DNA from: Pelosinus fermentans
GTDB lineage: Bacteria > Bacillota > Negativicutes > DSM-13327
DNA length: 35,711 nt
NCBI GenBank assembly: GCA_002434245.1
Contig: DJJR01000050.1
Location: 1-35,711 of the forward strand
Reading direction: 5' to 3'
In this document: one piece after another, positions 7,480 through 16,264 of the stretch
Position numbering within the stretch: position 1 is the first letter of the stretch
How the letters are laid out: every line of letters begins with the position of its first letter
The notes under the pieces: model-generated
What the model was told of the DNA's origin: nothing
The model's input: the letters and a program-made list of their open reading frames with translations, nothing else
The model's database searches: none
Position numbers and translations under genes: made by a program

Positions 7480-8540
7480 GCTATGATTCCTCTCCCATCA
7501 ACTTCTAAAATATCTAGTTCATCAATCCACGAGGTAACTCTATTTTTTCCGGTTATCTTGCTTTGGTACATGGCACGATCCGCCTGCTGCAGCAGTTCAA
7601 AGACGGTATCACCATCCTCTGGAAAGCACGATATGCCAGCACTAAAGGTAATATGATTTTCACTGTTGCCTCTTCCTATAAAGGTACTATTTTCAACACT
7701 TTTTCGTATTTTATTAGCAAATGCTACAGCCTTTTTTTTATTGGTGTGTGGCGCTAATATTACAAATTCTTCTCCGCCAAACCGCCCTACGGAATCTGAT
7801 TTTCTACAATTTTTCTTTAAGATTTGTGCAAAATCGCACAAAAGCTTATCACCTAAAAGATGCCCATGAGTATCATTAAACATTTTAAAATTATCGATAT
7901 CAATAAAAATTACACTCATCGCGCTAGAATACCGTTTTGACAATGATAATGTTTTCTCAAGTACGGAGTTTAAAGCATTCTTATTATAAATTTGTGTCAG
8001 ATAATCATACATCGCCTGTTGCTGTAGTGAATTCACTAATTTAACAATCTTTATGGCTTCACTAGCTTGTAAACCAAACATATTCAGAAGGAATACTTCT
8101 TGCTCCGTAAAGGGCTCTACCTTTTTTCTCATTACAGTGATAGCTCCGGTGCTGCTTTCCTTCCCCTTTAATGGAACGCATACTATGGATCGTACCCCTT
8201 CCTTATTAACAAGCCCGTTAGCATTCCATTCAGCCGCTTGAGAGATATCGCTATGTATGTAAGGCTTACTTTCCGATACGACACAGCCAATAACCCCTTC
8301 CTCAAGACGAATCGGGGGTTCATTGATATAGCTTTTTGTAAGTCCATAGCTTTTCACAATTGTAAGGTGCCCGCTTGCAAGATTAAAATCTCTTATTACA
8401 ACTGCATCAGCTCTTGTGATAGTAAGAGCTGTTTTGGCAATATACTCCCATATATCATCCACTCCATCGTAGCTCGTTAGGCGTTGTGAAATGAAAAATA
8501 TTTTTTCCAGAATCTCCTCACTAGGTAAGGTAGAAAGCAT
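7476..8540 (-). CDS. GAF-GGDEF diguanylate cyclase
   Basis: 354-aa soluble enzyme expected to make c-di-GMP from two GTP. A GAF sensor domain occupies about residues 28-165 and a GGDEF domain about 175-338. The active-site loop is GGEEF (255-259), an active variant. RKSD (246-249) lies exactly five residues before it, forming the RxxD inhibitory I-site, so product inhibition is expected. DIDNFKMFNDTHGH is also intact. ATG 8540 has AGGGGTG just upstream. It overlaps the chemoreceptor gene downstream and follows a 49-aa gene under a c-di-GMP riboswitch, so it sits in a loop where its own product may control its expression. The 95-base spacer upstream holds a repeated TATAGGGATTT whose role is unknown. 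Confidence 0.93.
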   Translation of the reverse strand: MLSTLPSEEILEKIFFISQRLTSYDGVDDIWEYIAKTALTITRADAVVIRDFNLASGHLTIVKSYGLTKSYINEPPIRLEEGVIGCVVSESKPYIHSDISQAAEWNANGLVNKEGVRSIVCVPLKGKESSTGAITVMRKKVEPFTEQEVFLLNMFGLQASEAIKIVKLVNSLQQQAMYDYLTQIYNKNALNSVLEKTLSLSKRYSSAMSVIFIDIDNFKMFNDTHGHLLGDKLLCDFAQILKKNCRKSDSVGRFGGEEFVILAPHTNKKKAVAFANKIRKSVENSTFIGRGNSENHITFSAGISCFPEDGDTVFELLQQADRAMYQSKITGKNRVTSWIDELDILEVDGRGIIA

Positions 8541-8635
8541 CTCTTACACCCCTAAATCCCTATACTTCTTTGCTATTGACCCGCCCGGCAAATGGGTATG
8601 GCTACGATGCGAAGAAAACGAAAATCCCTATAGCA

Positions 8636-8785
8636 TCAAGTTTCCTTTGCATCTGGAATATCATTAATAACTAGCTGTTCTTTATTAATAGCTTTAATGT
8701 CTTGGAGAATCTCAAAAATATCACAAATTAGTTCATCTAATTCCTTTCCAATATCACCAATTTCCAAATTCTCCTCTTCTTTCAT
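8636..8785 (-). CDS. 49-aa acidic small protein, function unknown
   Basis: Reads MKEEENLEIGDIGKELDELI... and ends ...DIPDAKET. It is acidic, probably helical, with no cysteine motif or membrane segment. ATG 8785 is preceded by GAGGGGGA at a good distance, and the gene is the first frame after the c-di-GMP riboswitch terminator, which supports it being real. It lies 95 bases upstream of the diguanylate cyclase gene in the same direction. No family was recognised; a small partner of the cyclase or chemoreceptor is conceivable but unproven. Confidence 0.7.
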   Translation of the reverse strand: MKEEENLEIGDIGKELDELICDIFEILQDIKAINKEQLVINDIPDAKET

Positions 8786-8802
8786 AAAAAATCCCCCTCA
8801 AT

Positions 8803-8851
8803 ATAAAAAAACTGACAGGTACATCAAATAAACATGATGCAACCTGGCAGT
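8803..8851 (-). terminator. Riboswitch expression-platform terminator
   Basis: ACTGCCAGGTTGCATCA (8851-8835) pairs, with few mismatches, with TGATGTACCTGTCAGT (8826-8811), followed by TTTTTTTAT. The 5' arm includes the last strand of the c-di-GMP aptamer (GCCAGGTTGC), so aptamer and terminator are mutually exclusive. Confidence 0.88.
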
Positions 8852-8913
8852 CATAGAACAATTGTATCGTTAGACCCAAGGCTTTGCGTCCCTGACTTTC
8901 GGCAGGTTTGCTT
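8837..8913 (-). promoter_or_regulatory. c-di-GMP-I (GEMM) riboswitch aptamer
   Basis: Conserved GEMM-I parts in order on the minus strand: GCAAACC, a short stem with GAAA tetraloop, GGGACGCAAAGCC, GGGTCTAA, and the tetraloop-receptor side TATGACTGCCAGG ending in TTGC. GCAA/TTGC closes P1. Because the terminator needs the 3' part of the aptamer, c-di-GMP binding should favour read-through, i.e. an ON switch (inferred from the base pairing). It controls the 49-aa gene and, by operon layout, the diguanylate cyclase and chemoreceptor. Confidence 0.92.
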
Positions 8914-9073
8914 ATAATTCTAATGTATAGCTGTTCATGTCATTTTGCGATGTATGCAAGTTTTTCTGATGGAAATATTTGACGAAAAATTAGAATTACA
9001 CTACTATTGGCTACTCTATAAGTATAGTCTAGTAGTAAGGGATATTCTATTATCTCCATAAGCTAAATTTCCA

Positions 9074-9112
9074 ATAAAAAAATATCTTATCGTTATCCCT
9101 ATAAGATATTTT
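9074..9112 (-). terminator. Terminator after the PAS/PucR regulator gene
   Basis: AAAATATCTTAT pairs perfectly with ATAAGATATTTT around a 10-base loop, followed by TTTATT on the minus strand, 10 bases past the stop codon. It separates the regulator from the riboswitch operon. Confidence 0.88.
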
Positions 9113-9122
9113 AGTTATGCAT

Positions 9123-10772
9123 TTAATTTGCTTTAATCACTTGATTTACAAGGTGCAATTTCAACGCTACCCCAAGGGCAAGTCTTGTTTCAAAAGAATC
9201 AAGAGATACTCCTAATATTTTTTCAATACGCTGCTTGCGAAAAACGACTGTTTTAGGGTGTAGAAACATTTTTTCTGCAGTCTTTTTTAAATTGGAATGC
9301 TGCAAGATCTCCTCTAAGGTGGTTACAAGGTTGGTTCCCTTCTCTTCGTCATAACGAATCAGAGTACCTATTTGCTCTTTAACAAATTCCTTTGCACCTT
9401 CATTACCAATATTTTTAACTAAAAGCTGTAGAATTCCTAAGTCTTTATAATGGAAGATACCATCTTCCCTGCCTTGGCATTGTGCCGCCACGGTGGCACT
9501 CCATCCTTGCCAGTACGTCTTCCTAACACTATTTAGGCCTGTTTGTACATTACTGATTCCAATCACGAGTTTTAGTTGCGGGTTATATCGATAAATCTTC
9601 TCTAGTAAAGTATGCGCAAACATCATACTGCTTTCCACTGATAACTCAGCATTCCCCCCTTGATATAAAACGCCTATATCATTTCTGCAATTCCATACAA
9701 TAGAGCCTTTCTCATTGCCCAGCACTTCAATAATAGTATTCTGTTCTTTTTCTCTGCCAATAAAGTCCTTGCTCACTAATAAACAACAGATTAGGGGACG
9801 AGAAAAATCCAATCCTAACGTATGCATATAATCTTGTATTCGTTCGTCTACAATGGTAGTTCCCATTACGATGTCATTTAAAAAATCACTTCTGCGTCTA
9901 AGCTCATAGGCTAAATGAAGCATTTTCTCGGTTTTTCTTTGAACCGTAATATCATGTAAGGTACCTAAGGTACCGGAAATATTCCCATATTCATCCTTTG
10001 TAAGTCGAGCATATACCTCAATCCAGCGAAATTCACCATTTTTAGTAGAATAACGAATTTCATACCGACTATATGGCCGTTTCTCTTCAATGATGGATTG
10101 AAACTGTTTATAATGGAATTCCTGATCATCTGCATACACATAATTCAAAAAAAATTTTCCGATGCTTTCCTCTATCGTAAAACCCGTAATTTTTGTCCAT
10201 ATAGGGCTTAAGAACGTCCAGCATCCTGTTTTATTGGTTTGGAATATGACTCCTTTTACATTATCAATAATTGCTTTATGCTTCTTTTCTAAATACAACA
10301 GCTTACTTTCTAGGTTATCAATATATTTTAGTAATTCTGTATTGCTCAATTTATATTGTTTTTCTGCTTCTTTGTCAAAGAATTTATCTTTTAATTGATT
10401 TTCTTTTTCAAAAATAGAAGCATTCTGAGAGATTACCGTTTGATAAAAATAGGGGAATAGTACACTCTTTCCGATACCTAACTCACGTATGATTTTTTCA
10501 TAGTTATGATGTAAAATAGCTGCTTCACGTTTGAATTCTTCAGTAAGAACCTTTTTTACATTTCCCAAAGATATGTCCCTCCCCATTGTGATGCTCTGTT
10601 CCCTGGAATTAGCAACCGTTCCTGTCTCTACCAGCACTACAAGTATTTTAACTGTACCTAGCCGATCTCCCTTTCTTGTCGTAAGGTAAGAACCAGCCAT
10701 CCTCAGATGCAGTTTTCCTACATCATTATGGATGAAATTACAAAATATCTCATATTTATAATAGTATACCAT
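9123..10772 (-). CDS. PAS-domain PucR/CdaR-type transcriptional regulator
   Basis: 549 aa, predicted DNA-binding regulator. Residues about 1-160 are an unassigned helical N-terminal part. A PAS domain with its C-terminal PAC motif follows at about 165-280 (GVIFQTNKTGCWTFLSP, then GTLGTLHDITVQRKTE). About 310-440 matches the degenerate cyclase-like middle domain of PucR/CdaR proteins, and 485-541 is the PucR-type helix-turn-helix (NLKKTAEKMFLHPKTVVFRKQRI). ATG 10772 follows AAGGCAGG. A sensory input to a single-gene regulon, often aromatic or diacid catabolism in this family, is typical; the target is unknown here. It is flanked by terminators on both sides, so it is monocistronic. Confidence 0.8.
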   Translation of the reverse strand: MVYYYKYEIFCNFIHNDVGKLHLRMAGSYLTTRKGDRLGTVKILVVLVETGTVANSREQSITMGRDISLGNVKKVLTEEFKREAAILHHNYEKIIRELGIGKSVLFPYFYQTVISQNASIFEKENQLKDKFFDKEAEKQYKLSNTELLKYIDNLESKLLYLEKKHKAIIDNVKGVIFQTNKTGCWTFLSPIWTKITGFTIEESIGKFFLNYVYADDQEFHYKQFQSIIEEKRPYSRYEIRYSTKNGEFRWIEVYARLTKDEYGNISGTLGTLHDITVQRKTEKMLHLAYELRRRSDFLNDIVMGTTIVDERIQDYMHTLGLDFSRPLICCLLVSKDFIGREKEQNTIIEVLGNEKGSIVWNCRNDIGVLYQGGNAELSVESSMMFAHTLLEKIYRYNPQLKLVIGISNVQTGLNSVRKTYWQGWSATVAAQCQGREDGIFHYKDLGILQLLVKNIGNEGAKEFVKEQIGTLIRYDEEKGTNLVTTLEEILQHSNLKKTAEKMFLHPKTVVFRKQRIEKILGVSLDSFETRLALGVALKLHLVNQVIKAN

Positions 10773-10838
10773 CCTGCCTTACTTTTCTATAGTTCCCTTA
10801 TTAAGGTTTCTCTCTCTTTTGTTAATTTAAGGCTAGCA

Positions 10839-10870
10839 AAAGAACTCTGCCCCTAGAGGCAGAGTTCTTT
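10839..10870 (-). terminator. Terminator after second chemoreceptor gene
   Basis: AAAGAACTCTGCC pairs perfectly (13 bp) with GGCAGAGTTCTTT around a 6-base loop, followed by a short T-rich stretch, 20 bases past the stop at 10890. Confidence 0.85.
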
Positions 10871-10889
10871 AGTAATACCTGAATTTTCG

Positions 10890-12587
10890 TTATACCCTAA
10901 ACTTCTTTACAATCTCCATCATTTCCGTTGCTAACTGAGCTAATTTGGCTGCATTCGTATCTATCTCATGCATGCCAGCTGTCTGCTCTTCAGCGGAAGC
11001 TGCGACAACTTCAGAACTTGCTGAGGTGGCATGAGCCACTGTCGTAATATTTTCCACACTGGCTACGACGGTCTGGATACCCAGGGAAGTTTCATGCATG
11101 GAAGCGGCCACATGTTCAATCTCATTCCTAACCATATCCATTTTCTCTACAATTACATCAAAGCCTTTTTGCGCTGCAATGGTCGAGCTTTTTCCCTTGT
11201 CAACTTCCTGGTTTGCTTTCTTTACAGTAGAAACAGCAAAGTTAATATCATTTCCCATATTATCAATAATCTTGGCAATCTCATCCGTTGCACTAGCGCT
11301 TTGTTCTGCCAGCTTTCGTACTTCTTCAGCCACTACAGCAAAGCCACGGCCAGCTTCTCCCGCACGCGCCGCCTCAATAGCAGCATTTAATGCTAAAAGA
11401 TTAGTTTGAGCAGCAATACTGTTAATTAAATCTACAATTCCCTTTATCTTTACCGATCCTTGATCCAGATTTGTACTAACTGTCGTAATCTGATTCATGG
11501 AAGAGGTAATTGACTCATTTTGTGTAACAGTCTGTGCCAACAGTTCCATTGCCTTCCCGGCTTCTACTACTGCATTTTGAGCATTATTATTGGCTTCCGC
11601 TGTACTAGCATTAATTTCTTCTGAGCTTGCTGAGATTTCTTCCATTGTAGCAGAAATATTACTAATATTATCTGCATTCTGAGAAGATCCAGCAGCAATG
11701 TTGGTTACACTTTCGGCTACGGTTTCTACTGCCTTTAATTGTTCACTCACAGAATCACTTAATTCGATACTTGTCGAGCTTAGTATCTGGCTGCTGTTGG
11801 TAAGCTGGGAAACGAAACCTTTAAGAGATTTTTTCATCTCAATCACGATATATCCCATATCACCAATTTCATCATTACGGGTAGGATAAACGTCTTTTCC
11901 TGTAAGATTCAGATTTCCGACCTCAGCCAATTCACTGTTGATATTTTTAAGGCGGCTCGCTAAGTTTCTGCTGTACCAGATACCCATACAGACCACGATA
12001 CAAGCTATAACAATACTATAAATAAGAGAATTCCTGCCAGTAGCTGTTGCATCCTGGAGTACAGCATCTGCTCTTTCATTTATGTATTTTTGTTGTCGTA
12101 CATCTAACTTACGAAATTGATCATCAATATCTTTTACTAAATTTCGTCCTTGGGTTGTGAGCTGCGTTAAATTCGGAGCATTTGCCTTTTTTGCAGCAAT
12201 CACTTTATCACCTAATACTACATAATCATTTACTAATTTCGCCAGCAGGATTCCATCCTCTTTTGTTTCTGCCATCTTGGAAGTATCACTGTATTCTTTG
12301 GCCAATTCACTGCTTTTCTTAATCTTCTCACGATATCCCTGTTCATAAACTGCGCCATCAGGATAAAAGAGGAAACCTCTCATATCAAGCAATGCTCCCG
12401 TAAATTCTAAGTGACCTGATTTTACAAGGTTAGCGCTTACTACATTGTGTTTTACCAGCTCCTCGGTGGTCTGACCGCTTGAGATAAGCTTATACACCGT
12501 AAAACCTAATACAGATACTAATAAAAATATAACGAGAATAAACATACAGGTAAGTTGTAACACGATCGGCAGCCTTTTCTTTTCCAT
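10890..12587 (-). CDS. Methyl-accepting chemotaxis protein, four-helix-bundle sensor
   Basis: 565-aa transmembrane chemoreceptor. Membrane segments lie near residues 9-32 and 187-204. The helical outside region between them has the look of a 4HB_MCP ligand domain ([24 protein letters not shown]). A HAMP domain (about 205-262) is followed by the MA signalling domain with [20 protein letters not shown] and [20 protein letters not shown]. Methylation-type EE/QQ helices are present. ATG 12587 has GGAGGAAGAG just upstream. It has its own terminator and appears monocistronic. Unlike the receptor at 5767 it has no Cache domain, so it should sense a different ligand class. Confidence 0.92.
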   Translation of the reverse strand: MEKKRLPIVLQLTCMFILVIFLLVSVLGFTVYKLISSGQTTEELVKHNVVSANLVKSGHLEFTGALLDMRGFLFYPDGAVYEQGYREKIKKSSELAKEYSDTSKMAETKEDGILLAKLVNDYVVLGDKVIAAKKANAPNLTQLTTQGRNLVKDIDDQFRKLDVRQQKYINERADAVLQDATATGRNSLIYSIVIACIVVCMGIWYSRNLASRLKNINSELAEVGNLNLTGKDVYPTRNDEIGDMGYIVIEMKKSLKGFVSQLTNSSQILSSTSIELSDSVSEQLKAVETVAESVTNIAAGSSQNADNISNISATMEEISASSEEINASTAEANNNAQNAVVEAGKAMELLAQTVTQNESITSSMNQITTVSTNLDQGSVKIKGIVDLINSIAAQTNLLALNAAIEAARAGEAGRGFAVVAEEVRKLAEQSASATDEIAKIIDNMGNDINFAVSTVKKANQEVDKGKSSTIAAQKGFDVIVEKMDMVRNEIEHVAASMHETSLGIQTVVASVENITTVAHATSASSEVVAASAEEQTAGMHEIDTNAAKLAQLATEMMEIVKKFRV

Positions 12588-12749
12588 TTCTCTTCCTCCA
12601 TTTAGATAAAAGTTCGAAAACTCTTTCTATTCTCTTTTTTCTAAATTTATCTACGCTATATATTTATTCTATGCAAAATTACATAATCCTCCAAATATTA
12701 CATGAATTGTTCATACATTTATTCTAATTTGTCGGATTCCATCGGAATA

Positions 12750-12785
12750 AGCAAAGAAAACCTCACGTTTTATCAACGTGAGGTT
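12750..12785 (-). terminator. Terminator of the tRNA array
   Basis: AACCTCACGTT pairs perfectly with AACGTGAGGTT around a 5-base loop, followed by TTTTCTTTG on the minus strand, just past the last tRNA. Confidence 0.9.
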
Positions 12786-12795
12786 AATTTACGAT

Positions 12796-12871
<76 letters not shown>

Positions 12872-12875
12872 GAAT

Positions 12876-12950
12876 TGGTGACCCGTGGGGGAATCGAACC
12901 CCCGTTATCGCCGTGAAAGGGCGGTGTCTTGACCGCTTGACCAACGGGCC
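12876..12950 (-). tRNA. tRNA-Glu(TTC), copy 2
   Basis: 75 bases with encoded CCA. Acceptor GGCCCGT/ACGGGTC; anticodon loop CTTTCAC gives TTC. Appears identical to the copy at 13293. Confidence 0.95.
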
Positions 12951-12956
12951 GTAAAA

Positions 12957-13032
12957 TGGTGGCTCACCCGCGGCTCGAACGCGGGACACCCTGATTAAAA
13001 GTCAGGTGCTCTACCAACTGAGCTAGTGAACC
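12957..13032 (-). tRNA. tRNA-Lys(TTT), copy 2
   Basis: 76 bases with encoded CCA. Anticodon loop CTTTTAA gives TTT. Acceptor GGTTCAC/GTGAGCC differs from the other Lys copy (GATCCAC/GTGGGTC) only by changes that keep pairing. Confidence 0.95.
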
Positions 13033-13037
13033 AGAAA

Positions 13038-13113
<76 letters not shown>

Positions 13114-13117
13114 ATAA

Positions 13118-13193
13118 TGGCGACCCAGATCGGATTTGAACCGACGACCTCCGCCGTGACAGGGCGGCATTCTAACCGCTAAACTACTGGGCC
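13118..13193 (-). tRNA. tRNA-Asp(GTC)
   Basis: 76 bases with encoded CCA and discriminator G, as expected for tRNA-Asp. Anticodon loop CTGTCAC gives GTC. Single copy in the array. Confidence 0.95.
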
Positions 13194-13211
13194 ATGTGTT
13201 GTAAGAGATAA

Positions 13212-13287
<76 letters not shown>

Positions 13288-13292
13288 GTGTG

Positions 13293-13367
13293 TGGTGACC
13301 CGTGGGGGAATCGAACCCCCGTTATCGCCGTGAAAGGGCGGTGTCTTGACCGCTTGACCAACGGGCC
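13293..13367 (-). tRNA. tRNA-Glu(TTC), copy 1
   Basis: 75 bases with encoded CCA; same sequence as the copy at 12876 by eye. Confidence 0.95.
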
Positions 13368-13373
13368 GTAAAA

Positions 13374-13449
13374 TGGTGACCCACCCGCGGCTCGAACGCG
13401 GGACACCCTGATTAAAAGTCAGGTGCTCTACCAACTGAGCTAGTGGATC
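13374..13449 (-). tRNA. tRNA-Lys(TTT), copy 1
   Basis: 76 bases with encoded CCA; first gene transcribed from the array promoter. Acceptor GATCCAC/GTGGGTC; anticodon TTT. Confidence 0.95.
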
Positions 13450-13470
13450 ATCTCGCTCTCACAAGATATG

Positions 13471-13499
13471 ATTATATAGGAATATTCGATTACTGTCAA
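13471..13499 (-). promoter_or_regulatory. Promoter of the tRNA array
   Basis: Perfect consensus on the minus strand: TTGACA (13494-13499), a 17-base spacer, then TATAAT (13471-13476), about 20 bases before the first tRNA. As expected for a strong stable-RNA promoter. Confidence 0.92.
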
Positions 13500-13575
13500 C
13501 TTCTTTTTATTGTTAATTTCATCTGCTGCGTCTAATAGATCCTATTTTCGACAAACTATGATTCTATCTTCTGCA

Positions 13576-14505
13576 TCAATCCGGCGTATTTCCCAAACAG
13601 AACTTTCTTTGTTTTTCAATAAAGTCTTCCACGGCATTATAACCCGATTTATTGAGTCGGTAATTCATTGCTGCCACTTCAATAATATTAGATAAATTCC
13701 GTCCAGGACGGACAGGAATGGTTTTGCAAGGTAGTCCAACTCCTAAAATCTCATGATGCTCTTCATCAAGACCCAGACGATCATAAGCCTTGGTTTGATC
13801 CCACTCTTCCAACTGAATGACAAGATGGATTTTTTGATTCGGCCTAACAGCACCAATACCAAACAATGCCTTAACATTTAAAATACCAAGTCCTCTAACT
13901 TCCATTACATGACGCAATACTTCTGGCGCCGTACCGGTCAGTACATTCTCTTCCGTACGAGTGACTTCTACGGCATCATCTGCCACCAGACGGTGTCCCC
14001 TCTTAATCAGATCCAGTGCAGTTTCACTCTTTCCGATGCCACTTTCTCCAATAATTAAAGTTCCTACACCATGCACGTCCACTAGAACTGCATGAAGAGT
14101 CGTACTTGGTGCAAGCTTATGCTCTAGATAATTAGTTAGCTGGGCAATGAAACGAGTCGTAGCTAAACGGGTACGAAAAACTGGTAATTGGCGATTTGCC
14201 GCCAATTGCAGCCAACGTTCAGGAAGTATAATGTTGCGAGTGATCACTAAACAGGGAAAATGCAGATTAATAAATGACAGCCACCGCTCAGTTGCCAAAT
14301 TTTCGCTTAAGGTTTCTAGAAATGCCGATTCTGCTGTGCCAATTACTTGAATGCGCTGCTCATCAAAATGCTGCAGATAACCTGCTAGAGCCAGCCCCGG
14401 TCGATTGATGTCAGACACTTCGACCGGAACGTTAAGATTACAATTCTTATCCACGACCGTAAGACAAAAAGAATCAACAATTTCTTTTAACAACAAGGCT
14501 GCCAT
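13576..14505 (-). CDS. hprK: HPr kinase/phosphorylase
   Basis: 309-aa bifunctional enzyme that phosphorylates and dephosphorylates Ser46 of HPr, driving carbon catabolite control in Firmicutes. The N-terminal half is the HprK-N domain. The kinase half has the P-loop GESGIGKS (residues 153-160), LVADDAVEV just after, and the family signature EVRGLGILNVKALFGIGAVR. Length is normal for the family. ATG 14505 follows GGGTGATATAG. It lies 36 bases downstream of purA in the same direction and is probably cotranscribed with it. No terminator was seen between its stop and the tRNA array promoter. Confidence 0.95.
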   Translation of the reverse strand: MAALLLKEIVDSFCLTVVDKNCNLNVPVEVSDINRPGLALAGYLQHFDEQRIQVIGTAESAFLETLSENLATERWLSFINLHFPCLVITRNIILPERWLQLAANRQLPVFRTRLATTRFIAQLTNYLEHKLAPSTTLHAVLVDVHGVGTLIIGESGIGKSETALDLIKRGHRLVADDAVEVTRTEENVLTGTAPEVLRHVMEVRGLGILNVKALFGIGAVRPNQKIHLVIQLEEWDQTKAYDRLGLDEEHHEILGVGLPCKTIPVRPGRNLSNIIEVAAMNYRLNKSGYNAVEDFIEKQRKFCLGNTPD

Positions 14506-14541
14506 CTATATCACCCACATGAAAATTATTCCATTGCTATT

Positions 14542-15828
14542 TTATCCAAAAATCTCATGCATTACAATGGTCTGATCACGGCCAGGACCAACCGATACAA
14601 TACCAAGCTTAATGTCGGCAACTTCACTTAAACGTTCTAAATAAAGACGTGCATTCAAAGGCAGATCATCATAATTACGAACGCCAGTGGTATCACTTTG
14701 CCAGCCTGGCAGTTCTTCATAGATAGGTTCTACTTCTGCTAATGCTTTTAAACTGGCAGGAAACTCTTCCAATAACTTGCCTTTATATTTATAGCCAACA
14801 CATAACTTCACTGCTTTTAACTCATCTAGAATGTCCAGTCGAGTGATTGCCATATAATCAATTCCACTTAATCGGCCAGCATAACCTACTACACTGGCAT
14901 CCAGCCAACCGCAACGGCGAGGGCGGCCGGTAACCGTACCATACTCATGACCTCTATCTCGGATGTGATCGCCAACTTCATCAAATAATTCTGTAGGGAA
15001 CGGACCTTCTCCTACACGAGTGGTATAGGCTTTCACTACGCCAATCACTTTGTCAATCTTAGTAGGTCCAATACCGGCACCTACACACACTCCGCCAGCA
15101 ATGGGGTTGGATGAAGTAACATATGGATAGGTTCCATGATCCAAATCCAATAAGGTTGCTTGCGCGCCTTCAAATAATACTTTTTCTCCATCTTTTAATG
15201 CTTTGTTTAAAGCTGCCGATGTATCGCAAACGTAAGAACGTAATTCATCTGCATAACCTAAATATTCTTTTCTCACGGTTTCATAGTCAAAGCCTTCCAG
15301 ACCATAAACAGCTTTTAGCAAATGATTTTTAGCCTCTAGGTTTCGCTTGAGTTTATCTGAGAACTCTTCCTCATCCAATAAGTCTACGATACGAATTCCA
15401 CATCGAGAGTTTTTATCCATATAGCATGGACCAATGCCCCTTTTGGTCGTACCAATCTTATGATCACCACGATAGGTTTCTTCTGCTTCATCCAATAAAC
15501 GATGATATGGCATAATAACATGAGCCCGGTTAGAAATTTTTAAACCTGTGGTATCAATTCCCTGGCTCTGCATTCCCTTAATTTCCTTAAGTATGACGCC
15601 TGGATCAACTACCACACCATTACCAACAACGCAAGTCTTGCCTTTATATAAAATTCCTGATGGCAATAGCTGCAATTTAAATTGTTTCCCCTCTACTACC
15701 ACAGTATGACCTGCGTTATTACCACCTTGGTATCGAGCAACAACATCTGCTTTTTCTGCCAAATAATCTACGATCTTTCCTTTTCCTTCATCGCCCCACT
15801 GAGTTCCCATTACTACTACTGCTGGCAT
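14542..15828 (-). CDS. purA: Adenylosuccinate synthetase
   Basis: 428-aa cytoplasmic enzyme joining IMP and aspartate with GTP to make adenylosuccinate, the first committed AMP step. Hallmarks are [18 protein letters not shown] at the start (GDEGKGK at 12-18), NNAGHTVV, the [11 protein letters not shown] region and [12 protein letters not shown] near the C-terminus. ATG 15828 is preferred over an in-frame ATG at 15903 because GGAAGGGTG lies just before it and homologues begin MPAVVVMG. Two inverted DnaA boxes lie about 130 bases upstream. Confidence 0.97.
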   Translation of the reverse strand: MPAVVVMGTQWGDEGKGKIVDYLAEKADVVARYQGGNNAGHTVVVEGKQFKLQLLPSGILYKGKTCVVGNGVVVDPGVILKEIKGMQSQGIDTTGLKISNRAHVIMPYHRLLDEAEETYRGDHKIGTTKRGIGPCYMDKNSRCGIRIVDLLDEEEFSDKLKRNLEAKNHLLKAVYGLEGFDYETVRKEYLGYADELRSYVCDTSAALNKALKDGEKVLFEGAQATLLDLDHGTYPYVTSSNPIAGGVCVGAGIGPTKIDKVIGVVKAYTTRVGEGPFPTELFDEVGDHIRDRGHEYGTVTGRPRRCGWLDASVVGYAGRLSGIDYMAITRLDILDELKAVKLCVGYKYKGKLLEEFPASLKALAEVEPIYEELPGWQSDTTGVRNYDDLPLNARLYLERLSEVADIKLGIVSVGPGRDQTIVMHEIFG

Positions 15829-16235
15829 AATATTCACCCTTCCCATCTTTTTAAAATACTTTTGCCAAAAGTTCTTTTCTCTCTTTTTAACTTCTGGTAT
15901 CATTTGACTTTAGAATCTATTTCTACTTATAAACCAAACCTAATGTACCTAACCAGTTATCCACAAACTGTGGATAACTTTGTTAATAAGTTGTTTATAA
16001 TTAGGCATGCTTATTTTATCCCTAGACTATAAAATTCACTCACCAATCTTAGTACTCATTCAATTTAAATTTAAAGTCTAGATTTTTTCCCTCATATAGC
16101 ATAGCACTTAGTACTAAAAGTGTCAATGTATTTTCGAATGTTTTTCATCTTTGTCCATCCATTGTTCGGATTTTCTTGCAAAACTTCTACTTATTTTTAA
16201 TAGAAGTACTGATTTTTCCGCAAAACTTCATAAAA
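15829..16235. other. purA-dnaB intergenic region
   Basis: About 400 bases without a gene. It holds two inverted DnaA boxes (15957-15977) and should hold the purA promoter, but no single good -35/-10 pair could be chosen. No riboswitch was recognised. Confidence 0.5.
15957..15977. promoter_or_regulatory. Pair of inverted DnaA boxes
   Basis: TTATCCACA (15957-15965) and TGTGGATAA (15969-15977), both perfect consensus DnaA boxes, face each other across 3 bases. This is a 21-base near-perfect palindrome upstream of purA and downstream of dnaB. AT-rich sequence follows on the right. Likely a DnaA-binding regulatory or titration site; no full array of boxes as in oriC is visible. Confidence 0.75.
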
Positions 16236-16264
16236 ATAGAGGAGATATCATCTACCTCCTCTAT
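16236..16264 (-). terminator. Terminator after dnaB
   Basis: ATAGAGGAG pairs with CTCCTCTAT around an 11-base loop, followed by TTTTTATG on the minus strand. The dnaB stop codon lies in the 5' arm. It ends the mazG-like-to-dnaB operon. Confidence 0.85.

Noticed and set aside
15900..16000. oriC
   Set aside because: Only two perfect DnaA boxes and no dnaA/dnaN neighbours or box cluster; a regulatory site is the simpler reading.
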